Shown here piece by piece: positions 20,322 through 27,184 of a stretch of DNA of 64,000 nt. The stretch covers positions 62,001 to 126,000 of the forward strand of contig NZ_JADHDV010000008.1 in NCBI RefSeq assembly GCF_016820515.1, in the 5' to 3' direction. Position 1 is the first letter of the stretch. Every line of letters starts with the position of its first letter. The notes under the pieces were generated by a model. It was not told the origin of the DNA, searched no databases, and saw nothing but the letters and a program-made list of their open reading frames with translations. This DNA is from Pseudoxanthomonas beigongshangi (GTDB lineage: Bacteria > Pseudomonadota > Gammaproteobacteria > Xanthomonadales > Xanthomonadaceae). The translations under genes were made by a program, and so were the position numbers.

Positions 20322-23081
20322 TCATTGCCAGCCGAAGCGGCGGATGTAGAAACGCTTCAACAAGGTGGTCAGGACCGCGTAGCCCAGCAGAATGGCCACC
20401 AGGACCGGCCAGTAGCCGGTCGGCAGGGCCTGCAGCCCGAAGTAGCCGGCCAACGGGCTCATGGGCAGCAACACGCCGATAAGCATGATCACGCCGGTCA
20501 TCGCCAGCAGCGCGGGCGCGGCCAGGCTCTGCACGAACGGCAGCCGCGGCGTCCGGATCATGTGCACGATCAGGGTCTGGGTGAGCAGGCCGACCACGAA
20601 CCAGCCGGACTGGAACAGGCCCTGTTCGGCCACGGTGTCGGCGGCGAACACATGCCACATCACCACGAAGCAGGTGATGTCGAAGATCGAGCTGATCGGA
20701 CCGAAGAACACCATGAAGCGGCCGATGTCGCCCGGATTCCACTTCAGCGGCCGGCGCACCAGTTCCTCGTCCACGTGGTCGAACGGGATGGCGATCTGCG
20801 ACACGTCGTACAGCAGGTTCTGCACCAGCAGTTGCAGCGGCAACATTGGCAGGAACGGCAGGAACGCCGAGGCCACCAGCACCGAGAACACGTTGCCGAA
20901 GTTGGAACTGGCGGTCATGCGGATGTACTTGAGCATGTTGCAGAAGGTGCGACGGCCCTGGATCACGCCTTCCTCCAGCACCATCAGGCTCTTTTCCAGC
21001 AGGATGATGTCGGCGGCCTCCTTGGCGATGTCCACCGCGCCGTCCACGCTGATGCCGATGTCGGCCGCGCGCAGCGCCGGCGCGTCGTTGATGCCGTCGC
21101 CGAGGAAGCCGACCACCTTGCCCTGTCCGCGCAGGGCGCGCACCAGGCGCTCCTTGTGCAGCGGGGTGAGCCGGGCGAACACGCGGTAGCGCTGGACGGC
21201 GGCGGTCAGGCTGGCGTCGCTCATCCGGTCCAGTTGCGGACCGGTGATCACCGCGTCGCCTTCCAGGCCGACCTGCGAGCACACCCGGGCGGCGACCAGT
21301 TCGTTGTCACCGGTCAGCACCTTCACCTCCACGCCATGGTCGGCCAGGGCGCGCAGAGCGGGTGCCGCCGATTCCTTGGGCGGGTCGAGAAAGGCCACGT
21401 AGCCCACCAGGATCAGATCGTGCTCGTCGGCGACGGAGTAGGCATCGCGGGCGGGCGGGGTTTCCTTCATCGCCACCGCGACTACCCGCAGGCCTTCCTC
21501 GTTGAGTTCCTGGGTGACCCGGCGGACCCGCGCGAGCATCCGGGAGTCCAGCGGCACCACGGTTTCGCCGTCGCGGACCTGCGTGCAGACCGCCAGCATT
21601 TCCTCGACCGCGCCCTTGCAGATCAGTTCGTGGTGATCCTCGCGTTCGGACACCACCACCGACATCCGGCGGCGTTCGAAGTCGAACGGGATTTCGTCGA
21701 CCTTGCGGTAGTCCTGGGCGAGCCGCAGTTCGGTCTGCAGTTCGACGTGTTCCAGCACCGCGCGATCCAGCAGATTCTTCAATCCGGTCTGGTAGTGGCT
21801 GTTGAGGTAGGCAAACTTGAGCACGTCCTCCGAATCGTTCCCGAACACGTCGGTGTGGCGTTCCAGCGCGATCCGGTCCTGGGTCAGGGTGCCGGTCTTG
21901 TCGGTGCACAGCACCTCCATCGCGCCGAAATTCTGGATCGCGTCCAGCCGCTTGACGATGACTTTCCGCCGCGCCAGCAATACCGCACCCTTGGCCAGGG
22001 TGGAGGTGACGATCATCGGCAGCATTTCCGGGGTCAGCCCGACCGCGACCGACAGGGCGAACAGGAACGCCTCCATCCAGTCACCCTTGGTGAAGCCGTT
22101 GATCAGCAGCACGAACGGGACCATCACCAGGGCGAAACGGATCAGCAGCCAGCTGACGCTGTTGACGCCGGCCTGGAACGCGGTGGGCGCATGGTCGCTG
22201 GCGGTGACCCGATGCGCGACGGCGCCGAAGCAGGTTTCCGCACCGGTCGCCACCACCAGTGCGGTGGCGGTGCCGGAAACGACGTTCGTGCCCATGAACA
22301 ACAGGTTGTTCTGTTCGAGCGCGCCGCCTTCGTCCCTGCTGGCCTCGGCGAATTTTTCCACCGGCAGCGATTCGCCGGTCATCGCCGCCTGGGCGACAAA
22401 CAGATCCTTGGCGACCAGCACCCGGCAGTCGGCGGGAATCATGTCGCCGGCCGACAGCACGATGTGATCCCCGGGCACCAGATCGCGGATCGGGACTTCC
22501 TGCCGGCTGGGCGGACGGCGCGACTGCAGTCGGGTGCCGAAGTAGCGCTCGGCGACATCGGCCGCTTCGGTGCCCAGGTCGCGCCGGATCACGGTGGCGG
22601 TGTTGCCGACCAGCGCCTTGAGTCGCTCGGCCGCGCGGTTGGAGCGCCCTTCCTGGAAGAACCGGATCAGGGTGGACAGCAGCACCATGATGCCGATGAC
22701 AACGGTCGCCTTGGCGTCCTCGGTGAGGTAGGAAACGGCCGCCAGCACGGTCAGCAGCAGGTTGAAGGGATTGCGGTAGCACTGCCACAGGTGGCGCCAC
22801 CACGGCAGCGGCTTTTCGTGATCGACCTCGTTGGGACCGAAGCGCGCGCGGCGCTCCGCGGCTTCGGCCAGGCTCAGGCCGTCCTCGTGCGACGCCAGCC
22901 GCGACAGCGCGGCGGGCAGATCGTCCCGCGCCACCTGTGACAGGGTCCGGGACGGAAGCAGGGGCGCCGTGCGTGCATCGGCTCGGCCGAAGCCGGCCTC
23001 GGGCATCGCGCGACGGCCGAACAGGCCGGCGGCGCGGCGGCTGCGCAGAAAGGCATCGAACCAGGTCTTGAGCAGGTTCAT
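20322..23081 (-). CDS. mgtA: Magnesium-importing P-type ATPase MgtA
   Basis: A P3B-type magnesium import ATPase of 919 residues, the usual length. The phosphorylation motif DKTGTLT, the TGES actuator motif, the hinge [17 protein letters not shown], and about ten membrane helices are all present. The N-terminal 80 residues are basic and arginine-rich, as in E. coli MgtA. It moves Mg2+ into the cytoplasm under magnesium limitation. mgtC follows, and two small genes and a Pro/Asp-starting leader ORF precede it on the same strand, which together imply control by magnesium. Confidence 0.95.
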   Translation of the reverse strand: MNLLKTWFDAFLRSRRAAGLFGRRAMPEAGFGRADARTAPLLPSRTLSQVARDDLPAALSRLASHEDGLSLAEAAERRARFGPNEVDHEKPLPWWRHLWQCYRNPFNLLLTVLAAVSYLTEDAKATVVIGIMVLLSTLIRFFQEGRSNRAAERLKALVGNTATVIRRDLGTEAADVAERYFGTRLQSRRPPSRQEVPIRDLVPGDHIVLSAGDMIPADCRVLVAKDLFVAQAAMTGESLPVEKFAEASRDEGGALEQNNLLFMGTNVVSGTATALVVATGAETCFGAVAHRVTASDHAPTAFQAGVNSVSWLLIRFALVMVPFVLLINGFTKGDWMEAFLFALSVAVGLTPEMLPMIVTSTLAKGAVLLARRKVIVKRLDAIQNFGAMEVLCTDKTGTLTQDRIALERHTDVFGNDSEDVLKFAYLNSHYQTGLKNLLDRAVLEHVELQTELRLAQDYRKVDEIPFDFERRRMSVVVSEREDHHELICKGAVEEMLAVCTQVRDGETVVPLDSRMLARVRRVTQELNEEGLRVVAVAMKETPPARDAYSVADEHDLILVGYVAFLDPPKESAAPALRALADHGVEVKVLTGDNELVAARVCSQVGLEGDAVITGPQLDRMSDASLTAAVQRYRVFARLTPLHKERLVRALRGQGKVVGFLGDGINDAPALRAADIGISVDGAVDIAKEAADIILLEKSLMVLEEGVIQGRRTFCNMLKYIRMTASSNFGNVFSVLVASAFLPFLPMLPLQLLVQNLLYDVSQIAIPFDHVDEELVRRPLKWNPGDIGRFMVFFGPISSIFDITCFVVMWHVFAADTVAEQGLFQSGWFVVGLLTQTLIVHMIRTPRLPFVQSLAAPALLAMTGVIMLIGVLLPMSPLAGYFGLQALPTGYWPVLVAILLGYAVLTTLLKRFYIRRFGWQ

Positions 23082-23138
23082 GTGAAACTCCTGGAAGGGA
23101 AGGGCAACCGCACGACGACGCGATGTCGGCCGGACGAT

Positions 23139-23441
23139 TCAGGCGAGGGGTTCGAACGCATCGGCGGTGGTGGGCACGACTTCCCAGCGCACGGCGCGCA
23201 CGCCGGGATGGCAGGACATGAGTCGCACCAGCCGGGCCAGTTCGCGGCGTCCTTCCCCGGGCGCGTCGATGCCGAGGACGATGGCCTGTTCGCGCCGGTG
23301 CACGAATCTGAGATGCAGGCCGCGCGCGCGTCGGATGCGGGCTTCGACCGTGTCGCTCCAGCCGGTGCGCAGGCGCAGGCTGACACGGAAGAAATGGAAG
23401 TTCGGCGGGGCGATGGACGCCTGCGAGGGGCGCGTCTTCAT
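23139..23441 (-). CDS. Small ACT-like protein of the magnesium operon
   Basis: A 100-residue protein without signal peptide. The pattern FHFFRVSLRLR, a helix, then LHLRFVHR, a helix (GRRELARLVRLM) and a final strand HPGVRAVRWEVVP resembles the beta-alpha-beta ACT-like fold found at the C-terminus of MgtC proteins. It would thus be a stand-alone version of that regulatory domain. Its start overlaps the preceding gene by 4 bp, and mgtA begins 57 bp downstream. The similarity is judged by eye only; no database family is named. Confidence 0.6.
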   Translation of the reverse strand: MKTRPSQASIAPPNFHFFRVSLRLRTGWSDTVEARIRRARGLHLRFVHRREQAIVLGIDAPGEGRRELARLVRLMSCHPGVRAVRWEVVPTTADAFEPLA

Positions 23442-23734
23442 GGGCCATATCCACCGGACAGCGGGATGGACGCGTTTGGCAATGCGGTGGCGCGTGTGGG
23501 ACGGCACAGCGATTCCAACTGCGCGCGGGCTGGCGGCGGCAGATGCGGCAGGACGCGGATCCGGCCCCGCAACGGCAGCAACGACAACGCATCGGCCGAG
23601 ACGCGCGGGGAACAGGTGGAGAGCGCGCCGGCGAATGCGGCGGCGCCATGCTCTGCATAGAGGCGGCGCAAGGCGACGACATCGCGTGCGCAAAGGGCGC
23701 CGCGCAGCGCGGGATAGAGGAACGTGCGATTCAT
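23438..23734 (-). CDS. Small helical protein, MgtE N-domain-like
   Basis: A 98-residue, mostly helical protein. Residues about 18-75 show repeated LSTCSPRVSADALSLLP-type helices reminiscent of the intracellular N domain of the magnesium channel MgtE, in which short superhelical repeats bind Mg2+. Homology is suggestive, not proved. It is the first gene after a short leader ORF, and its ribosome site (GGAGG) is in a hairpin that could be occluded. It overlaps the ACT-like gene by 4 bp (ATGA), so they are translated together. Confidence 0.55.
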   Translation of the reverse strand: MNRTFLYPALRGALCARDVVALRRLYAEHGAAAFAGALSTCSPRVSADALSLLPLRGRIRVLPHLPPPARAQLESLCRPTRATALPNASIPLSGGYGP

Positions 23735-23767
23735 GGTGACCTCCGGGACGACGCCCGCGGGGTCACC
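23735..23767 (-). promoter_or_regulatory. Hairpin over the ribosome site of the first magnesium operon gene
   Basis: GGTGACC and GGTCACC (23735-23741 and 23761-23767) pair as a perfect 7-bp stem, with an inner CGGG/CCCG pair in the loop. Read on the minus strand, the Shine-Dalgarno GGAGG and the bases up to the ATG at 23734 are inside this structure. The leader ORF ends 6 nt upstream, so ribosome position on the leader could open or close it. Confidence 0.55.
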
Positions 23768-23772
23768 GGCGA

Positions 23773-23865
23773 TCAGGCGCGAAGGGACCCCGGCAGCGGC
23801 GCCGGTTGTGTGCGGAACGATGTGGTTGGGGACGCGGCGAAGCGCCCGTCAGGGTCGGGGTCCAT
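23773..23865 (-). CDS. MgtL-like leader peptide
   Basis: A 30-codon ORF beginning Met-Asp-Pro-Asp-Pro-Asp-Gly and containing five further prolines. Enterobacterial MgtL starts Met-Glu-Pro-Asp-Pro and senses low magnesium because acidic/proline-rich N-terminal residues destabilise the translating ribosome (or slow it when proline is scarce). Here the start has GGAG 7 nt upstream, the stop lies 38 bp before the first operon gene, and an RBS-occluding hairpin follows. Position, N-terminal motif and the downstream mgtA together support a leader peptide. No homologue search could be made; the remainder of the peptide does not resemble MgtL. Confidence 0.6.
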   Translation of the reverse strand: MDPDPDGRFAASPTTSFRTQPAPLPGSLRA

Positions 23866-23998
23866 GGGAAATCTCCGGGAAGCGCACCTGTGCGCGGAAG
23901 CGGGAGACGCATCGGCGCGGTCGTCGACCGCCGTTGCGTGATGGTGGAATTATCCGCGCGCCATCGCGGCACGCCTAGGCTGCGGTGGTTTGGCCGGG

Positions 23999-24014
23999 AT
24001 ATACCTGCGTATAT
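23999..24014. promoter_or_regulatory. Palindromic operator-like site between the magnesium leader and tadA
   Basis: ATATAC-CTGC-GTATAT is a perfect 6-bp-arm dyad in the divergent region, 134 bp upstream of the leader ORF and 111 bp upstream of tadA. It stands out as AT-rich in a GC-rich region. It could bind a dimeric regulator; the regulator is unknown. Confidence 0.4.
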
Positions 24015-24124
24015 AGGGGATGGCATGGCGCGCGCGCCATGGGCCGCGTACCGGCCATCACATTGACGTTCGTGGCCCGCTTCGACCACGATGGCGCACT
24101 TCTCGCCGAAATCCACCCCGCAAG

Positions 24125-24604
24125 ATGGCCACGCCCGACGACGATATCCGCTGGATGCAGCATGCGCTGGCGCTGGCCGAGCGCGCCGAACGCGAGGATG
24201 ACGAGATTCCGGTGGGCGCGGTGCTGGTGGATGCCGACGGGCAGGTGCTGGGCGAGGGCTGGAACCGCAACCTGGCCGAACACGACCCCACCGCGCACGC
24301 GGAGATCGTCGCCATGCGTCGCGCCGGGCAGGCGCTGGGCAACCATCGGCTGATCGGCACGACCCTGTACGTCACCCTGGAGCCTTGCGCGATGTGCGCG
24401 ATGGCGCTGGTGCATGCGCGGGTGGCGCGGGTGGTCTACGGCGCGGCCGATCCGAAGACCGGCGCCTGTGGCAGCGTGTTCGATCTGCTGACCGACCCGC
24501 GCCACAACCATCGCGTTGAAGTGCAGGGCGGCGTGCTGGGAGAAGAAGCCAGCCGTCGCTTGACCAACTATTTCCGCGCCAAGCGCGGCCGCCCGCTCCT
24601 GTAG
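24125..24604 (+). CDS. tadA: tRNA adenosine(34) deaminase TadA
   Basis: TadA converts adenosine 34 of tRNA-Arg(ACG) to inosine and is essential in most bacteria. The 159-residue product has the deaminase zinc site: HAE (His ligand and catalytic Glu) at about residue 59 and PCAMC (two Cys ligands) at about residue 89. The ATG at 24125 gives the family-typical N-terminus; the in-frame upstream extension to 24020 is arginine/proline-rich. Its TAG stop lies in the first bases of a GTAG-type repeat, so the last residues may have been altered by insertion of that element. Confidence 0.95.
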   Translation: MATPDDDIRWMQHALALAERAEREDDEIPVGAVLVDADGQVLGEGWNRNLAEHDPTAHAEIVAMRRAGQALGNHRLIGTTLYVTLEPCAMCAMALVHARVARVVYGAADPKTGACGSVFDLLTDPRHNHRVEVQGGVLGEEASRRLTNYFRAKRGRPLL

Positions 24605-24683
24605 AGCGGAGCTTGCCCCGCTGCTTTCCGCAGCTTGTCCGGGAGGGAAGCGCCACGCGTCAGCGGAGCAAGCTCCGCCCTAC
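24601..24683. repeat. GTAG-type (SMAG-like) inverted repeat pair between convergent genes
   Basis: Two 23-bp arms in inverted orientation, 24601-24623 (GTAGAGCGGAGCTTGCC...) and 24661-24683, match at 21 of 23 positions and each folds as a small hairpin. They begin with GTAG, the hallmark of SMAG-type REP elements described in Stenotrophomonas maltophilia. The tadA stop (24602-24604) and the stop of the convergent DUF2721 gene (24680-24682) are both formed by the TAG of the two arms. It may also act as a bidirectional terminator. Confidence 0.75.
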
Positions 24684-25132
24684 CGGCGCTTGACGTGGCG
24701 GTGGTCCATTTCCTCGTTGATGGCGGTCACCGCTAGGGTGGATTCACGCGCCAGCAACAGGCTGGCGGCGAGCATCGCCAGGACCCCGACCGCCGCCAGC
24801 CAGGTGGGCAGGCTACCCAGCCGGTGTTCGAGGAAGGTGTCGACGGCCACGGCCAGGCTGGTGCCGACGAAGCAGCTGATCGCGGCGTACAGGAGTTGGC
24901 CGGCGCGCAGGATGATCAGGCTGCGGCGGCGCTGCAGGCGGATGCGCATCTCGTAGAGCTGGCGTTCGTGCTCGTCCTCGACGTCGACCAGCTCGCGCAG
25001 CAGGGTGCGGGCGCGGTCGATGATCCGGGCCAGGCGGTTGTTGGCCGACAGCAGCAGGGAGGCGGTGGCGGTCAGGAAGAACGCGGGCGCCAGCATCGCG
25101 GTCAGGACGGCATAGTGCGCGAAATTGTTCAT
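24680..25132 (-). CDS. DUF2721 family membrane protein
   Basis: A 150-residue membrane protein with a hydrophobic N-terminal helix (residues 8-28), the family segment [19 protein letters not shown], a charged helical linker (residues 45-70), and two further hydrophobic helices (about 78-98 and 110-130). This is the DUF2721 pattern; the function is unknown. It is divergent from orn with a 95-bp gap. Its stop codon lies in a GTAG repeat arm. Confidence 0.8.
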   Translation of the reverse strand: MNNFAHYAVLTAMLAPAFFLTATASLLLSANNRLARIIDRARTLLRELVDVEDEHERQLYEMRIRLQRRRSLIILRAGQLLYAAISCFVGTSLAVAVDTFLEHRLGSLPTWLAAVGVLAMLAASLLLARESTLAVTAINEEMDHRHVKRR

Positions 25133-25227
25133 GGGCCGGTCGTGGTGGGCGTCTGCGTTATGATGACATCACGCGGATTTCCCGCAACGCGCCGGATTCC
25201 CGGCCTCATTCCCCGACGGACAGGTGC

Positions 25228-25788
25228 ATGGCAGCCAGCAACGCGAACAACGACCGACTCATCTGGATCGACCTGGAAATGACCGGGTTGGACACGGGCG
25301 GAGACTCCATCCTGGAGATCGCCACGGTGGTCACCGATTCGCAGTTGAACGTGCTGGCCGAGGGGCCGGAACTGGCCATCGCCCATCCGCTGGAGGCGCT
25401 GGAAGCCATGGACGACTGGAATCGCAACCAGCATCGCAAGTCCGGGCTGTGGCAGCGGGTCCTGGACAGCCAGGTCAGCCTGGGCCAGGCCGAGGCGCTG
25501 ACCGTGGCCTTCCTCAACGAATGGGTGCCGGCCAACGCGTCGCCGATGTGCGGCAATTCCATCTGCCAGGATCGGCGCTTCCTGCACCGCCTGATGCCGC
25601 GGCTGGAGAAATATTTCCATTACCGCAACCTCGACGTCAGCACCTTGAAGGAACTGGCGCGCCGCTGGGCCCCGCCGGTGCTGGAGGGCGTGCGCAAGCA
25701 GGCCGCGCACACCGCGCTCAGCGACGTGCGCGATTCCATCGAGGAACTGCGCCACTACCGCAAGCACCTGGCCGAACTGGCCGGCTGA
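25228..25788 (+). CDS. orn: Oligoribonuclease Orn
   Basis: Orn is the 3'-5' exonuclease that degrades RNA dinucleotides, including pGpG from c-di-GMP breakdown. The 186-residue protein has the DEDDh exonuclease motifs: [12 protein letters not shown] (Asp, Glu), the Exo II Asp in [11 protein letters not shown], and the final His/Asp in [12 protein letters not shown]. The length is normal. The last 11 codons and stop are duplicated 229 bp downstream as part of a tandem repeat. Confidence 0.96.
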   Translation: MAASNANNDRLIWIDLEMTGLDTGGDSILEIATVVTDSQLNVLAEGPELAIAHPLEALEAMDDWNRNQHRKSGLWQRVLDSQVSLGQAEALTVAFLNEWVPANASPMCGNSICQDRRFLHRLMPRLEKYFHYRNLDVSTLKELARRWAPPVLEGVRKQAAHTALSDVRDSIEELRHYRKHLAELAG

Positions 25789-26215
25789 GGCCGCGCTTTT
25801 CCCATCCCTGTGGGAGCGACGTGAGTCGCGATAGCCCCGTTCGGAAAGTATCCGGTCGCGACTCACGTCGCTCCTACATGGGGTAGTTGGCTGTAGGAGC
25901 GACGTGAGTCGCGACCCGATAGATCATCGGCAGCGAACCGTCTTGACCCGGCAAGGCAACCGCGACGGACGGGGACGACGCCCCTACCGCAAGCACCTGG
26001 CCGAACTGGCCGGCTGAGGCCGCGCTTTTCCCGTCCCTGTGGGAGCGACGTAAGTCGCGATGGTCGCCCCATTCGGAGAGTATCCGGTCGCGATTGACGT
26101 CGCTCCTACAGGGGGCAATTGGCGGTAGGAGCGACGTAAGTCGCGACCCGATGGATCGTCCACACCGGACTGTCGTCGTCCGCTCAGGTAATCGCGACTT
26201 ACGTCGCTCCCACAG
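25756..26215. repeat. Diverged tandem duplication of the orn 3' end with REP elements (229-232 bp period)
   Basis: Unit 1 (25756-25984) begins within the last codons of orn. Unit 2 (25985 to about 26215) begins with the same bases, including the duplicated codons for [10 protein letters not shown] and the TGA at 26015-26017, followed by the same CCGCGCTTTTCCC spacer. The units differ by scattered substitutions and small indels. The second copy of the orn tail has no upstream coding frame and is a non-functional remnant. Apart from the REP copies listed separately, this 438-bp gap holds no gene. Confidence 0.85.
25810..26213. repeat. Seven GTAGGAGCGAC-type REP copies
   Basis: Seven 21-bp copies of GTAGGAGCGACGTGAGTCGCG or close variants (GTGG start, GTAAG or CAATC in the centre): plus orientation at 25810, 25893, 26039 and 26125; minus orientation ending at 25877, 26109 and 26213. 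Each has GCGAC/GTCGC arms forming a hairpin and starts with GTAG or GTGG, as in SMAG-type REPs mobilised in trans by RAYT transposases. No RAYT gene is in the window. The alternation of orientation makes inverted pairs. Confidence 0.85.
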
Positions 26216-26226
26216 GAACGGGCGGG

Positions 26227-27174
26227 TCAGGGCGCGGGCGTCACCGGCGGCGTCACGTCGCCATCATCGGCGACGGCGCGGGTGATGAGGTGGGTGAGTG
26301 GGGTACCGTCGGCGTTGTGGTGGTAGACATGCAGATCGCGCTGCGGATACGGGATGTTGAGGCCGTGGCCGATGATGTCCGTGCGCACCGCTTCGGTCAG
26401 CTGGCTGCGGGCATCGCCGAAATCCTTGGTCTTCACCCACGCCTGCAGGGTCAGGTCGACACTGCTTTCGCTCAGCCTGCTCACCAGCACCAGCGGCGCG
26501 GGATCGGCCAGCACCAGCGGATTGGCATGCGCCAGCGCCAACAACACGTCCTTGGCCTGCTTCAGATCGTCGTCGTAGCCAACGCCCACCAGGATGTCGA
26601 CGCGGCGACGCGGCTTGGCGGTGAAATTGATGATCGGCGCGGTGGTGATCATGCTGTTGGGCAATACGATCAGGCGGTTGTCGAAGGTGCGCAGCCGGGT
26701 CTGGAAGATGCGCACTTCCTCGATCACGCCCTCCAGTCCGGCGGCCTGCACGTGGTCGCCGTCGCGGAACGGACGCAGCACGATCAGCATCACCCCGGAG
26801 GCGATGTTGGACAGCGAGTCCTTGAGCGCCAGGCCGACCGCCAGGCCGGCCGCGCCGACCACCGCCAGCACCGAGGTGGTGGGTACGCCGATCTTCTGCA
26901 GCGCGGCGATCAGCACCACCACCATCATCACCGCGTAGCAGACATTGCGCAGGAAGCCGGCGAGGGTCGCCTCGACCCCGCCGCGGGTCAGCGCCCGGTA
27001 CACGATCCGGCTGATCCATTTGGACAGCCAGTAGCCGAGCAGCACGATGGCCGCGGCAATCGCCCAGTTGGTGAGCACCGCCATCCAGTCGATCGAACTC
27101 CAGTCGAACGCACGGGTGGCGGTGGGCGTGGACGCCGCGGCGGGCGTCTTGGTGGGAAGGGTGATCAGGGCCAT
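26227..27174 (-). CDS. Small-conductance mechanosensitive channel (MscS family)
   Basis: A 315-residue MscS-type channel: an N-terminal membrane region of three helices (about residues 28-130), with the pore-lining TM3 rich in Gly/Ala (SVLAVVGAAGLAVGLALKDSLSNIASG), a beta domain (FRDGDHVQAAGLEGVIEEV) and a C-terminal alpha/beta domain. It releases solutes on osmotic downshock. It lies 10 bp downstream of ppsA on the same strand and may be read from the same transcript. The proline-rich C-terminal tail is variable in the family. Confidence 0.92.
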   Translation of the reverse strand: MALITLPTKTPAAASTPTATRAFDWSSIDWMAVLTNWAIAAAIVLLGYWLSKWISRIVYRALTRGGVEATLAGFLRNVCYAVMMVVVLIAALQKIGVPTTSVLAVVGAAGLAVGLALKDSLSNIASGVMLIVLRPFRDGDHVQAAGLEGVIEEVRIFQTRLRTFDNRLIVLPNSMITTAPIINFTAKPRRRVDILVGVGYDDDLKQAKDVLLALAHANPLVLADPAPLVLVSRLSESSVDLTLQAWVKTKDFGDARSQLTEAVRTDIIGHGLNIPYPQRDLHVYHHNADGTPLTHLITRAVADDGDVTPPVTPAP

Positions 27175-27184
27175 GCGGCCCGGA

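Noticed and set aside
23543-23941. A plus-strand ORF opposite the two small magnesium operon genes and the leader
   Set aside because: The minus-strand frames have ribosome sites and overlaps fitting an operon, whereas this frame has no family-like sequence.
23735-24124. M-box (Mg2+) riboswitch upstream of the magnesium operon
   Set aside because: The region is short, and the visible elements are a leader ORF and one hairpin. I could not see the conserved M-box core by eye; a covariance model search would decide.
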